64,000 nt of DNA from Enterobacter huaxiensis (lineage in GTDB: Bacteria > Pseudomonadota > Gammaproteobacteria > Enterobacterales > Enterobacteriaceae). The notes below the pieces were generated by a model. That model ran no database searches. It was not told the DNA's origin and saw only the letters and a list, made by a program, of their open reading frames with translations. The stretch covers positions 2,914,001 through 2,978,000 of the forward strand of contig NZ_CP043342.1 in assembly GCF_003594935.2 (NCBI RefSeq). The letters run 5' to 3'. The position numbers and the translations under genes were made by a program. The number at the start of each line of letters is the position of its first letter. Position 1 is the stretch's first letter. Positions 7,736 to 18,743 of this stretch are shown one piece after another.

Positions 7736-9934
7736 ATGAAGAAGAGCCTCTGGGTGCTCAACCCGGTGTTGCTGGCTATAGCAATGCCGCTTTACGCTGA
7801 ACAAACGAACGAAGATAACCTGGTTGTCAGCGCCAACCGTAGCCACCGTACCGTGGCGGAAATGGCGCAGACCACGTGGATTATCGAAGGCCAGGAGATT
7901 GAACAACAGGTCCAGGGAGGCAAAGAGTTCAAGGATATTCTCGGGCAGCTGATCCCGGGGATGGATGTTAGCAGCCAGGGGCGAACCAACTACGGCATGA
8001 ATATGCGCGGTCGGGCCATCGTGGTGCTGGTGGACGGCGTGCGCCTGAACTCCTCGCGCACCGACAGCCGCCAGCTTGACTCTATCGACCCTTTCAACGT
8101 CGACCATATTGAAGTCATTTCAGGTTCAACCGCACTCTACGGCGGTGGCAGCACGGGTGGCCTGATCAACATCGTAACCAAAAAGGGTCAGCCGGAGGCG
8201 CAGGTCGATCTGGAGCTTGGCAGCAAGACGGGTTTTAACAACAGTAACGATCGCGACGAGCGCGTAGCAGCAGCGGTCAGCGGCGGTAATGACCACGCCT
8301 CGGGACGCCTTTCCGTGGCGTATCAGCGTTTCGGCGGCTGGTACGACGGCAACGGTGACGCCCTCACCTTTGATAATACCCAGACCGGCTTACAGCACTC
8401 GGATCGTCTCGACGTGATGGGAACGGGTACGATCGAAATTGATGAGACGCGCCAGCTGCAGGTGGTCACCCAGTATTATAAAAGCCAGGGCGATGACGAC
8501 TACGGCCTCTATCTTGACAAGAACATGAGTGCGGTGCTCGGGGACGGGACGGCACGTACCCGCAGCGGGTTCAGCTCCGACCGCATTCCAGGTACCGAGC
8601 GCCACCTGATCAGCCTGCAGTACTCCGATTCAGACTTCTGGGGACAGGAGCTGGTCGGGCAAATTTACTATCGCGATGAATCCCTGCGCTTCTACCCTTT
8701 CCCGGCCGTCGATCAGAAGACAAAAACCATTACCAGCTTCTCCGCGTCAGAGCAAAACACCGACCAGTACGGTGCAAAGCTGACGCTGAACAGCACGCCG
8801 CTGGACGGCTGGCAGGTAACGTGGGGGCTTGATGCCGATCGCGAGACCTTCGATTCCAATCAGATGTTCTTCGACCTGGCCAACTCGGTACCGTCTGGCG
8901 GGATGAACAACGCGTCCAAATACAATACCGGTCGATACCCTGGGTACAACATCACTAACGTTGCCCCCTTCCTGCAAAACAGCTACGACATCAATGACAT
9001 TTTCACCCTGAGCGGCGGCGTTCGCTATCAGTGGACTGAGAACCGCGTCGACGATTTTATCGCCTATTCACAACAGCAGGCGATTGCCACCGGTAAAGCC
9101 ACTTCGGCTGACGCCATTCCCGGCGGGAAGACCGATTATGACAATGTCCTGTTCAACGCCGGGATCCTTGCGCATATCACCGAACAGCAGCAGGTCTGGT
9201 TTAACTTCTCTCAGGGCGTTGAGCTGCCGGACCCGGGCAAATACTATGGCAACGGTTCGTACGCAAAAGCCGATGCACAGGGTCATCTGGCCCTGCTGAA
9301 AAGCGTGAACCCGAATGATGCGAAACTTGAAGGCATCAAGGTAGATTCTTATGAGCTGGGCTGGCGCTACACCGGCAATAATCTGCGCACGCAGCTTGCC
9401 GCCTACTACTCTCTTTCAGACAAATCAGTCGATATTAACCGCAGCGACATGACCATCGACGTGAATTCGCTTAAGCGCCGTATCTATGGCGTGGAGGGCG
9501 CGGTGGATTACTTCATCCCTGACAGCGCCTGGAGCGTAGGGGGGAACGTCAACGTGGTGAAATCGGAAATCAAGTCCAACGGCTCGTGGGAGAAATGGGA
9601 TGTCACTCAGGCGTCACCGTCAAAAGCGACAGCCTATGTCGGCTGGGCGCCAGAGCCCTGGTCACTGCGTATTCAGACGCAGCAAACCTTCGACCTGAGC
9701 GATGCCGCCGGGAATAAAATTGATGGCTACAACACCGTCGATTTCCTCAGCAGCTACCAGCTTCCTTTGGGAAGAGTGTCTTTCAGTATCGAAAATCTGC
9801 TGGATAAACAGTACACCACCGTTTGGGGCCAGCGCGCGCCGCTGCTGTATAGCCCGACCTACGGCAACGCCGCGCTGTATGGATACAAGGGACGCGGGCG
9901 TACCTTTGGTCTGAACTACGCCCTTACCTTCTAA
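7736..9934 (+). CDS. iutA: TonB-dependent ferric aerobactin-type receptor (IutA-like)
   Basis: An outer-membrane beta-barrel that imports a ferric hydroxamate siderophore, driven by TonB. A signal peptide ends near ALPLYA-like sequence (MPLYAEQ), and the TonB box region is DNLVVSANR. A plug domain follows (residues about 25-150, with NYGMNMRGR and VLVDGVRLNSSRTDSRQLDS), then a barrel ending in Phe (FGLNYALTF). It resembles plasmid/ColV IutA throughout its length, including VWGQRAPL near the C-terminus. Three ATGs lie in frame at 7730, 7733 and 7736; 7736 has the best spacing from AAGGA at 7725-7729. No iucABCD synthesis genes are nearby, so it probably captures aerobactin made by other cells. 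E. coli K-12 lacks it here. Confidence 0.9.
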   Translation: MKKSLWVLNPVLLAIAMPLYAEQTNEDNLVVSANRSHRTVAEMAQTTWIIEGQEIEQQVQGGKEFKDILGQLIPGMDVSSQGRTNYGMNMRGRAIVVLVDGVRLNSSRTDSRQLDSIDPFNVDHIEVISGSTALYGGGSTGGLINIVTKKGQPEAQVDLELGSKTGFNNSNDRDERVAAAVSGGNDHASGRLSVAYQRFGGWYDGNGDALTFDNTQTGLQHSDRLDVMGTGTIEIDETRQLQVVTQYYKSQGDDDYGLYLDKNMSAVLGDGTARTRSGFSSDRIPGTERHLISLQYSDSDFWGQELVGQIYYRDESLRFYPFPAVDQKTKTITSFSASEQNTDQYGAKLTLNSTPLDGWQVTWGLDADRETFDSNQMFFDLANSVPSGGMNNASKYNTGRYPGYNITNVAPFLQNSYDINDIFTLSGGVRYQWTENRVDDFIAYSQQQAIATGKATSADAIPGGKTDYDNVLFNAGILAHITEQQQVWFNFSQGVELPDPGKYYGNGSYAKADAQGHLALLKSVNPNDAKLEGIKVDSYELGWRYTGNNLRTQLAAYYSLSDKSVDINRSDMTIDVNSLKRRIYGVEGAVDYFIPDSAWSVGGNVNVVKSEIKSNGSWEKWDVTQASPSKATAYVGWAPEPWSLRIQTQQTFDLSDAAGNKIDGYNTVDFLSSYQLPLGRVSFSIENLLDKQYTTVWGQRAPLLYSPTYGNAALYGYKGRGRTFGLNYALTF

Positions 9935-9937
9935 ACG

Positions 9938-9973
9938 AAAAAAAGCTCCTCAGCCTGAGCGCGTGAGGAGCTA
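9938..9973 (-). terminator. Terminator of ycfJ (between iutA and ycfJ)
   Basis: AGCTCCTCA at 9944-9952 pairs with TGAGGAGCT at 9964-9972. On the minus strand the stem is followed by TTTTTTT, so it mainly ends ycfJ; it may also slow readthrough from iutA. Confidence 0.85.
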
Positions 9974-9992
9974 AATGCAGAGTACAGCTATT

Positions 9993-10532
9993 TTACGCTT
10001 TGTTGTTCAGTACCAGCTGGCCGTTCCCATCCAGCGGAATTTGCGTACCCGGGTCTTTATCCATGCGGATTTTGCCCTGCTGGTCGCCAATTTTGTAGGT
10101 CACGTCGTAGCCCAGCATTTTCTCCGACTTGTCATAGACGGTTTTACAGCGCTGCTGGGTCGTGGTGTAAGTGTCGTTATCCTGCATCGCGCCCTGCACC
10201 TGGTTACCGGCATAACCGCCACCCAGCGCGCCGACGACCGTCGCAACGTCTTTACCGCGACCACCGCCGAACTGATGGCCAATCACGCCACCGGCGACGG
10301 CCCCCAGAACGGAACCGGCAATGCGGTTTTCATCCTGTACCGGACGACGATGGGTTACCGCTACGTTGCGGCACTCCTGACGAGGGGTCTTAACGCTCTC
10401 TTTAATCGGGGTAGCGGACACTACCTGCGCGTACTGCGGGCCGCGATCAAGCACATTGAGACTGGCAACTGCAGCCACACCTAACGCAGCAGCGACGCCA
10501 ATCCCTATACCCGCCAACATAGATTTATTCAC
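9993..10532 (-). CDS. ycfJ: Glycine-zipper outer-membrane-associated protein YcfJ
   Basis: A 179-residue protein of unknown exact function with a glycine-zipper (Rick-17kDa / SlyB-like) domain. After an N-terminal hydrophobic anchor (MLAGIGIGVAAALGVAAVASL) come the glycine-rich membrane-inserting repeats at about residues 68-110, GSVLGAVAGGVIGHQFGGG and GALGGGYAGN. I chose the GTG at 10532-10530 because a strong ribosome site (AAAGGAGGAAG) precedes it and the N-terminus then reads (M)NKSMLAG as in E. coli; the longer frame from 10592 is not supported. It overlaps no neighbour and has its own terminator. Confidence 0.9.
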   Translation of the reverse strand: MNKSMLAGIGIGVAAALGVAAVASLNVLDRGPQYAQVVSATPIKESVKTPRQECRNVAVTHRRPVQDENRIAGSVLGAVAGGVIGHQFGGGRGKDVATVVGALGGGYAGNQVQGAMQDNDTYTTTQQRCKTVYDKSEKMLGYDVTYKIGDQQGKIRMDKDPGTQIPLDGNGQLVLNNKA

Positions 10533-10674
10533 GGGACTTCCTCCTTTGTTGCTATTGGTAACAATTTTGCGATGAAGAAGGGCGTTCGCCAATAAGATAA
10601 AGGATCAAAACGGAGTGGGATTTTCGCTTTAAGAGAACTCTTAAGCACTCAACTGGAGATGTGCAGCACGATGT

Positions 10675-10704
10675 GCTAAAAATCCCTCCGGATGGCCGGA
10701 GGGA
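10675..10704 (-). terminator. Terminator of ndh
   Basis: CCCTCCGG/CCGGAGGG stem at 10684-10703; read leftward it is followed by ATTTTTAG. Confidence 0.85.
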
Positions 10705-10711
10705 GAGAGGA

Positions 10712-12016
10712 TTAGTGCAGCTTAAGGCGCGGACGGATAACGCGGTTAATTCTGCCCACCAGCATCATCAGGCCGGTTTTGAAATAGCCGTGCAGCGCGA
10801 TCTGGTGCATACGGTACAGGGAGATGTAGACAAAGCGTGCGATCCGCCCTTCTACCATCATTGAGCCACGCATCAGGTTACCCATCAGGCTGCCGACGGT
10901 AGAGAAGTTCGAGAGCGACACCAGCGACCCATGGTCTTTATAGACGTAGGATTTCATGGGTTTGCCTTTGGTCTGCGCCAGAATGTTGTGTAGGACCAGG
11001 CTTGCCATCTGGTGCGCAGCCTGAGCACGCGGAGGAACGAAGCCCCCTTCAGGACGCGCACAGGATGCACAGTCACCAATCGCGTAGATGTCCGGATCGC
11101 GCGTGGTTTGCAGCGTAGGCTCCGTGACCAGCTGATTAATACGGTTCGTTTCCAGCCCGCCGATATCCTTCATGAAATCAGGCGCTTTAATACCTGCCGC
11201 CCAGACCATCAGATCCGCTTCGATGTACTCGCCATCTTTGGTATGCAGGCCACCGGCATCCGCGCTGGTCACCATCGTCTGGGTCAGAACGCGTACGCCC
11301 AGCTTGGTCAGCTCGCTGTGGGCGGCACCGGAGATACGCGGCGGCAGCGCAGGCAGTATACGTTCGCCCGCTTCCACCAGCGTCACGTTTAACGCGTCGT
11401 TGGTCAGCCCTTTATAGCCGTAGCTGTGCAGCTGTTTCACCGCATTGTGCAGTTCAGCAGAGAGCTCAACGCCCGTCGCGCCACCGCCAACAATCGCGAT
11501 GTTGACCTTGCCGTTAGCACCCATGTTGTTGGTGTACTTCAGGAACAGGTTTAGCATTTCCTGGTGGAAACGACGCGCCTGATGCGGGTTATCGAGGAAG
11601 ATGCAGTGATCTTTTACGCCAGGCGTGTTGAAGTCGTTGGAGGTACTGCCCAGCGCCATCACCAGCGTGTCATACGGTAATTTGCGCTCGGGCACCAGCA
11701 GCTCGCCCTTATCGTCACGCAGCTCTGCCAGCGTAATGGTTTTACTCTCGCGGTTGATGTCCACCACGGAGCCCAGCTGGAACTGGAAATGGTGATTGCG
11801 CGCATGCGCCAGATAGCTCAGCGCATCAACGCCTTCATCCAGAGAGCCGGTTGCCACTTCGTGCAGCAACGGTTTCCACAGGTGGCTGTGGTTACGATCC
11901 ACCAGCGTAATTTTGGCTTTCTTACCGCGACCCAGCTTCTTGCCCAGCTGTGTTGCCAGCTCCAGCCCGCCAGCTCCACCGCCTACAATCACTATCTTTT
12001 TCAATGGCGTAGTCAA
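10712..12016 (-). CDS. ndh: NADH dehydrogenase II (NDH-2)
   Basis: The single-subunit, non-proton-pumping NADH:ubiquinone oxidoreductase on the inner face of the membrane. The FAD-binding Rossmann motif VGGGAGGLE is at residues 11-19, a second dinucleotide (NADH) motif is [14 protein letters not shown] near residue 175, and the FAD-closing IYAIGDCA is near residue 310. The amphipathic C-terminal anchor ([20 protein letters not shown]) is present. Length 434 equals E. coli. The start is TTG at 12016-12014, giving [11 protein letters not shown], preceded by GAGGGGG at about 12021-12027. A perfect FNR site upstream implies anaerobic repression. Confidence 0.97.
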   Translation of the reverse strand: MTTPLKKIVIVGGGAGGLELATQLGKKLGRGKKAKITLVDRNHSHLWKPLLHEVATGSLDEGVDALSYLAHARNHHFQFQLGSVVDINRESKTITLAELRDDKGELLVPERKLPYDTLVMALGSTSNDFNTPGVKDHCIFLDNPHQARRFHQEMLNLFLKYTNNMGANGKVNIAIVGGGATGVELSAELHNAVKQLHSYGYKGLTNDALNVTLVEAGERILPALPPRISGAAHSELTKLGVRVLTQTMVTSADAGGLHTKDGEYIEADLMVWAAGIKAPDFMKDIGGLETNRINQLVTEPTLQTTRDPDIYAIGDCASCARPEGGFVPPRAQAAHQMASLVLHNILAQTKGKPMKSYVYKDHGSLVSLSNFSTVGSLMGNLMRGSMMVEGRIARFVYISLYRMHQIALHGYFKTGLMMLVGRINRVIRPRLKLH

Positions 12017-12116
12017 CGTGACCCCCTCAAATTATTAACCAATTGTTAATTAAAAGTTATAAAAATAACCCTTAATTAACAACAGGTTACAGCACTGAAA
12101 CCATTCAGGTGAATTG

Positions 12117-12145
12117 AGAATAACACGTCAGGCGCATTGGTCATA
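12117..12145 (-). promoter_or_regulatory. Likely ndh promoter
   Basis: A minus-strand -10-like TATTCT lies at 12122-12117, placing the start near 12110. The -35 (about 12145-12140, TATGAC) is weak. The position is inferred mainly from its spacing to the FNR site. Confidence 0.45.
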
Positions 12146-12151
12146 CCAAAA

Positions 12152-12165
12152 TTGATATGCATCAA
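12152..12165 (-). promoter_or_regulatory. FNR binding site upstream of ndh
   Basis: TTGATATGCATCAA is a perfect match to the FNR consensus TTGAT-N4-ATCAA. It centres about 48-50 bases upstream of the inferred ndh start, the position used for FNR repression of ndh in E. coli. Confidence 0.88.
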
Positions 12166-12197
12166 GTTTTGATGGCTTAAAAGTAGACAATTCTGGA

Positions 12198-12234
12198 CAA
12201 AAAGAAAGCCCGGCTCGCTTGCGCGGCCGAGCTT
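12198..12234 (-). terminator. Terminator after ycfP
   Basis: A GC-rich stem AAGCTCGGC/GCCGGGCTT in minus-strand reading (one G-T pair) is followed by TTTCTTTTTG. It ends the hinT-to-ycfP transcript. Confidence 0.75.
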
Positions 12235-12254
12235 TTGTGTTTTCAGAACGACTC

Positions 12255-12797
12255 TTAGCCCAGAGTTTTAAAGGCCTTAATACGCTGCAGATGAGGAGAG
12301 ATGTTCTTGAACTTGTGGGTTTGCTCTTCGTCCCAGACGATCTCATAGTAGTGATGCAACAGCTCCGCGGCGCGGGTGCTGCTGAGGGCTTCGTCATTGC
12401 GCGAGAGGATAACCAGACAGCGATCGCGGTTCTTTTCACGGAAGTTACTGACGCATTTAGTCGCGATATCAGCATACTCTTCCGGGCGATCGATCTTGCC
12501 TTCCATGTTCTCGTCGGGGAACAGGTTGGGGTTGAAGATCACCTGGCGCATGTCGCACAGGAACCCGATGCGCTCGGCCCAATACCCGCCTAACCCCACG
12601 CCGCAAATCAGCGGCCGATCGTCGACGTTGAGCTGCAACATCTTGTCAACTTCTTTGAGTAAATGCTGCATGTCATGCTTAGGATGGCGCGTGCTGTAGC
12701 TGATCAGCCGTACATCCGGGTCGATAAACTGCAGCTGCAGCACCTTCTCATGATTACCAGGACTGTTTGAGTCAAAACCGTGTAAATAGATGATCAT
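12255..12797 (-). CDS. ycfP: UPF0227 alpha/beta-hydrolase-like protein YcfP
   Basis: A 180-residue cytoplasmic protein of the UPF0227 family with an alpha/beta-hydrolase-like fold. The N-terminus [18 protein letters not shown] supplies the HG oxyanion motif, and the nucleophile-elbow position reads GVGLGGYWA, with Gly where hydrolases have Ser, so classical esterase activity is doubtful. C-terminal HKFKNI supplies a conserved His. No substrate is known to me. It is the last gene of the leftward run from hinT, 34 bases after nagZ. Confidence 0.92.
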   Translation of the reverse strand: MIIYLHGFDSNSPGNHEKVLQLQFIDPDVRLISYSTRHPKHDMQHLLKEVDKMLQLNVDDRPLICGVGLGGYWAERIGFLCDMRQVIFNPNLFPDENMEGKIDRPEEYADIATKCVSNFREKNRDRCLVILSRNDEALSSTRAAELLHHYYEIVWDEEQTHKFKNISPHLQRIKAFKTLG

Positions 12798-12831
12798 TGT
12801 CTTCTCACCACGCTACGCCTTCCGGGAGGGT

Positions 12832-14673
<1,842 letters not shown>

Positions 14674-14693
<20 letters not shown>

Positions 14694-15321
14694 CTTTACC
14701 TGACCAGATAATTTCGCCTGTCTGAACCAGCATCAGCTGCATCTGCAGCGTCGGGGTATTGACATTACCGGTAGCGTTAGAATACAGCACATACTGTGCG
14801 CCAACGTTACGGGCAATACCAATCGCTTTGCTGCGCGAACCCAGGCTGTCCTGTGGCGATAAGCCCAGCTGCTGCTTGGCTACCGCCAGCTGCTGCGTGG
14901 AGACCAGCGTGAATTTACCGTTGTTCGCCAGCGCGTTACGCAAGGTTTCCGTTGCTTCACCGGCGTTTAGCGAACCGTTGGTACGGTTATTCACGCTGTC
15001 CACCAGCAGAACGCTTCCCGCCGTCACGCCTTGTGCCTGCAGCATTTTACCCACCATCGGCTGCATTGCGCCGTTCCAGTCAAAGTGGCGGACGCGCGGC
15101 GCAGGCTGGGACGTCTGGTCCGGATGTTCAATTGGACCCGGTTGCGCCGGGATCGTCGGTACGGACGGCACCGTTGGCACAGGCTGTGTTGGCTGGGCCG
15201 GCTGTTCCGTTCCCGGTTTAGCCTGATCCACAGGCGCGGGTTCTTCCGTGCGCGTCACGCACCCAGCAAGGAACAGTGCAAAAGCTGTCACGAGCGCATA
15301 GCGGCTCATATTTTTAATCAA
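14674..15321 (-). CDS. lpoB: Outer-membrane lipoprotein LpoB, activator of PBP1B
   Basis: LpoB is anchored in the outer membrane and reaches through the peptidoglycan to activate the bifunctional synthase PBP1B (MrcB). A lipobox FLAGC puts the lipidated Cys at residue 21. A long disordered Pro/Gln/Thr-rich linker (about 30-75) spans the periplasm, and the folded domain contains [18 protein letters not shown] and [14 protein letters not shown]. The start is TTG at 15321-15319, six bases after AAGGGG; an internal ATG at 15309 is the alternative. The linker length resembles E. coli. Confidence 0.94.
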
Positions 15322-15331
15322 GGTTCACCCC

Positions 15332-15706
15332 TTACAAATAAAGATAAAGTCTCACCTTATGCGCACCCAGATAGTTGGCGCTGCCATAGAGTGTGACCGA
15401 CGATCTCGCCGGAATAGTCACGCTGCGCGGTGCCTCAAGCGGGTGCATTTCAAGACCTCTAACGTCATACCAGAAGAAGCGGTAATGCACCGTCACTGGC
15501 TCATGTCTTTCGTTATAGAGCGTAGAGGAGGCAGAAGGTTGGATTTCACTGATGGTCAGCGAAGGCTGCTCTGCCGTGATGCCTGCAGCAAGAACTGAGG
15601 ACTCCATCACCAGCGTCTGTTCATCGCTAACCGGGATCGCAGGACGCGAGCTGCACCCTACCATCACCAGCGTTAATATCAGCGCTGCAATACGCCCACT
15701 TAACAT
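15332..15706 (-). CDS. ycfL: Putative lipoprotein YcfL
   Basis: A 124-residue putative lipoprotein (DUF1425) of unknown function. The signal sequence MLSGRIAALILTLVMVGC carries the lipobox, with the acylated Cys at 18. The folded part contains STLYNERHEPVTVHYRFFWYD and ends YLGAHKVRLYLYL. I chose the ATG at 15706 over longer frames because it creates a proper signal peptide and has AAAGG upstream. It starts two bases after the hinT stop region and precedes lpoB by 10 bases, so all three are co-transcribed. Confidence 0.88.
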   Translation of the reverse strand: MLSGRIAALILTLVMVGCSSRPAIPVSDEQTLVMESSVLAAGITAEQPSLTISEIQPSASSTLYNERHEPVTVHYRFFWYDVRGLEMHPLEAPRSVTIPARSSVTLYGSANYLGAHKVRLYLYL

Positions 15707-15707
15707 A

Positions 15708-16067
15708 TCAAAGACCTTTATGTGCCAGCATCGGACCCAGTGGACGTCCACCCAGAAGATGCATGTGGATATGATAAACTTCCTGACCGCCGTGGCGATT
15801 GCAGTTCATGATCAAACGATAGCCGTCTTCAGCAATACCTTCCTGCTCAGCAATTTTCGCGGCCACCGTAAGCATACGGCCTAACGCCACCTCATGCTCG
15901 GTTTTAACGTCGTTAACGGTAGGAATCAGAATATTTGGAATGATAAGGATGTGCGTCGGCGCCTGAGGTGAAATGTCCCGAAAGGCCGTTACCAGCTCAT
16001 CCTGAAAGACAATATCCGACGGAATTTCGCGGCGGATAATTTTACTGAAAATCGTTTCTTCAGCCAT
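15708..16067 (-). CDS. hinT: HIT-family purine nucleoside phosphoramidase HinT
   Basis: A small cytosolic hydrolase of AMP-lysine type phosphoramidates and acyl-adenylates. The histidine triad HIHMHLLGG is near the C-terminus, with N-terminal [16 protein letters not shown]. Length 119 equals E. coli HinT and the sequence is nearly identical. It is the first gene of the leftward hinT-ycfL-lpoB-thiK-nagZ-ycfP run and diverges from fhuE. Confidence 0.97.
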   Translation of the reverse strand: MAEETIFSKIIRREIPSDIVFQDELVTAFRDISPQAPTHILIIPNILIPTVNDVKTEHEVALGRMLTVAAKIAEQEGIAEDGYRLIMNCNRHGGQEVYHIHMHLLGGRPLGPMLAHKGL

Positions 16068-16420
16068 GACCTTTTCCTTTTTTGTTTAATCTGGCGTGGT
16101 GCGTCCGCTACTCACACACATTGTCTGTTTTTCTGTGTGATACAACTCAAGAGTATGAGCGACTTTCTCCTGTCCTTTCAACCTTCTCCCTCGTTTTCTT
16201 TCCTGATTGCCCGCCGGCTGGCGGGAGAGTGACCGCTCTCACCGGTTTACGACCTGAAACTTCATTTCATTTTGGCCAGAAACATCTGTTTACAGCGCTA
16301 ATCACAATGCGTATATTTCGCATTTGCATTTCCATGCGCATTTTTAACATAGAAAATGACCTCAGCCCGTGCTAGCGGGACTGAAGCACACCACTTTCAC
16401 CATTCATTAAGGGTTTGATG
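16068..16420. promoter_or_regulatory. hinT/fhuE divergent intergenic region
   Basis: A 353-base gap holding the promoters of hinT and fhuE. The right part contains a Fur-like operator (listed separately). I see no ORF worth calling in the rest. Confidence 0.6.
16306..16331 (+). promoter_or_regulatory. Probable Fur operator upstream of fhuE
   Basis: AATGCGTATATTTCGCATT (16306-16324) is a 19-bp inverted repeat with perfect 6-base arms, the size of a Fur box, overlapping TTCGCATTTGCATTT (16317-16331). It departs from the GATAAT consensus, but fhuE is Fur-regulated in E. coli and the GCATTT hexamers fit Fur half-sites. Confidence 0.6.
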
Positions 16421-18607
16421 ATGTCTTTCATTAATCACACCAGGGATGGGCAACGTCAGCCTGCCGCAACACCTTCGTTGCTGGCCGCCTGCATTGCTAT
16501 GGCATTGACGCCAGCCGTAAGTTTCGCCGCACCAAACGAGGAGACACTCGTTGTTGACGGCACGTCTCAGTCCGGCATTTCCAGCGAGGAGCAGGATTAC
16601 AGCGTAAAATCCACCTCCATCGGCACAAAAATGCAGATGATCCAGCGCGATATCCCCCAGTCTGTCTCCATCGTGAGTGAACAACGCATGGAAGACCAGC
16701 AGCTTCAAACGCTGGGAGACGTGATGGATAACACCATGGGCATCAGCAAAAACACCGCGGATTCCGATCGCAGCAGCTACTACTCACGTGGTTTTGAGAT
16801 CGATAACTACATGATCGACGGTATTCCCACCTACTTTGAATCACGGTGGAACCTGGGGGATGCCCTCTCGGATACTGCACTATTCGAGCGTGTTGAAGTG
16901 GTCCGCGGTGCAACCGGCCTGATGACGGGCACGGGCAACCCGTCGGCAGCGATCAATATGGTGCGTAAACATGCCACCAGCCGCGAATTCAAAGGCAATC
17001 TGTCCGCGGAATATGGTAGCTGGAACAAACAGCGCTACGTCATGGATCTGCAAAGCCCGCTTACGGACGACGGCAATTTGCGCGGCCGCATCGTGGCAGG
17101 CTATCAGGATAACGACTCCTGGCTTGATAACTACAATCAAAAGAAAACCTTCTTCTCGGGCATTATTGATGCAGACCTTGGCGAGACGACGTCATTTTCT
17201 GCGGGTTACGAATATCAACGTATCGACGTGAATAACCAGACGTGGGGCGGCCTGCCGCGCTGGAACACGGACGGTAGCGTACGGCATTACGATCGCGCCC
17301 ACAGCACGGCGCCTGACTGGGCCTATAACGACAAAGAGTTCAACAAGGTGTTTGCCACCTTCAAGCAGCGCTTTGCCGATACCTGGCAGGCAACGCTGAA
17401 TGCGACGCATACCGAAGCCAAATTCGACAGTAAAGCCATGTACCTGGACGCGTACGTGGACAAAGCTACCGGCACGCTGGTAGGGCCTTATTCGAACTAT
17501 GGCCCGGATTACGGCTACATTGGCGGCACGGGCTGGAACAGCGGTAAACGTAAGGTTGATGCGGTCGATCTCTTTGCAGACGGCGGTTACGAGCTGTTTG
17601 GTCGTCAGCATACGGTGATGTTCGGCGGGAGCTTTAGTCGTCAGACTAACCGCTACACTAACGCCTGGGCAAACGTCTATCCGGAGGAGTTCGGTAATTT
17701 CTACGACTATGACGGCAATTTCCCGGAAACCAACTGGGGATCGCAGTCGTTGGCCCAGGACGACAAAACGAATATGAAATCGCTGTACGCGGCGACGCGC
17801 ATTTCGTTGGGCGACCCGCTGCATTTGATCCTCGGTGCGCGCTATACAAACTGGAGCGTCGATACGATGACCTACGGTATGGAGAAAAACCATACCACGC
17901 CGTATGCCGGACTGGTCTACGACATTGATGATAACTGGTCGGCTTATGCCAGCTATACCTCTATCTTCCAGCCTCAAAATTATCGTGACAGCTCGGGGAG
18001 ATATCTCGACCCGATTACCGGCAATAACTATGAAGTGGGCCTGAAGTCAGACTGGATGAATAGCCGCCTCACCACGACCCTGTCGATTTTCCGTATCGAG
18101 CAGGATAACGTCGCGCAAAGCACCGGCCGCGTCATTCAGGGCTCAACCGATACTGCGTATGAAGGCGTAGACGGCACCGTGAGTAAAGGCGTTGAGTTCG
18201 AAATTAACGGCGCGCTGACGGATAACTGGCAGATGACCTTCGGCGCCACGCGCTACCTTGCTGACGACAGTGAAGGTAAAGACGTTAACCCTTACCTGCC
18301 GCGCACCACGGTTAAACTGTTCACCAGCTACCGTCTCCCGGCGATGCCTGCGCTGACCGTAGGCGGCGGTGTTAACTGGCAAAACCGTGTTTACAGCGAC
18401 GTTGCCACGCCTTACGGCACGTGGCGCGCTGAGCAAGGCAGCTATGCGCTGGTTGACCTGTTTACGCGTTACCAGGTAACGAAGAATTTCTCCGTACAAG
18501 GAAATCTGAATAACCTGTTTGATAAGACTTACGACACAAACGTTCAGGGTTCACTGGTTTACGGCGAACCGCGCAACGTGAGCGTGACCGCAAGCTATCA
18601 GTTCTGA
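16421..18607 (+). CDS. fhuE: TonB-dependent ferric coprogen/rhodotorulate receptor FhuE
   Basis: An outer-membrane receptor for the fungal hydroxamates coprogen, ferrioxamine B and rhodotorulic acid. A long signal peptide (ending SFAAP) is followed by TonB box ETLVVDG, a plug (about 60-190, with TKMQMIQRDIPQSVSIVS and VEVVRGATGLMTGTGNPSAAINMVRK), and a 22-strand barrel ending with the C-terminal Phe (SVTASYQF). Near identity to E. coli FhuE across the plug makes the name secure. In-frame starts are TTG 16415, ATG 16418 and ATG 16421; 16421 has 7-base spacing from AAGGG at 16409-16413. Confidence 0.95.
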   Translation: MSFINHTRDGQRQPAATPSLLAACIAMALTPAVSFAAPNEETLVVDGTSQSGISSEEQDYSVKSTSIGTKMQMIQRDIPQSVSIVSEQRMEDQQLQTLGDVMDNTMGISKNTADSDRSSYYSRGFEIDNYMIDGIPTYFESRWNLGDALSDTALFERVEVVRGATGLMTGTGNPSAAINMVRKHATSREFKGNLSAEYGSWNKQRYVMDLQSPLTDDGNLRGRIVAGYQDNDSWLDNYNQKKTFFSGIIDADLGETTSFSAGYEYQRIDVNNQTWGGLPRWNTDGSVRHYDRAHSTAPDWAYNDKEFNKVFATFKQRFADTWQATLNATHTEAKFDSKAMYLDAYVDKATGTLVGPYSNYGPDYGYIGGTGWNSGKRKVDAVDLFADGGYELFGRQHTVMFGGSFSRQTNRYTNAWANVYPEEFGNFYDYDGNFPETNWGSQSLAQDDKTNMKSLYAATRISLGDPLHLILGARYTNWSVDTMTYGMEKNHTTPYAGLVYDIDDNWSAYASYTSIFQPQNYRDSSGRYLDPITGNNYEVGLKSDWMNSRLTTTLSIFRIEQDNVAQSTGRVIQGSTDTAYEGVDGTVSKGVEFEINGALTDNWQMTFGATRYLADDSEGKDVNPYLPRTTVKLFTSYRLPAMPALTVGGGVNWQNRVYSDVATPYGTWRAEQGSYALVDLFTRYQVTKNFSVQGNLNNLFDKTYDTNVQGSLVYGEPRNVSVTASYQF

Positions 18608-18622
18608 TCGCACAGACGTCTT

Positions 18623-18649
18623 AAAAGGGAGCCAAATGGCTCCCTTTTC
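18623..18649 (+). terminator. Terminator of fhuE
   Basis: AAAAGGGAGCC aaat GGCTCCCTTTT, a perfect stem with a T-tract. Confidence 0.92.
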
Positions 18650-18697
18650 TGTGCGCGCTTCTCACCGGATGACGCTGCGCTTAGCCGGCCGCACAAT

Positions 18698-18723
18698 TAA
18701 AAAAGGCAGCCATTCGGCTGCCT
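18698..18723 (-). terminator. Terminator of ptsG
   Basis: AGGCAGCC attc GGCTGCCT at 18704-18723; leftward it is followed by TTTTTTAATT. Confidence 0.92.
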
Positions 18724-18743
18724 CAGTCTCCCCAATTCACAAC

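Noticed and set aside
9975..10484. 169-codon plus-strand frame
   Set aside because: Antisense to ycfJ; translation low in recognisable features.
12035..12049. Second regulator palindrome TTAACcaattGTTAA before ndh
   Set aside because: Striking inverted repeat, but it is AT-rich, lies in the untranslated leader and matches no regulator I know; not called as a site.
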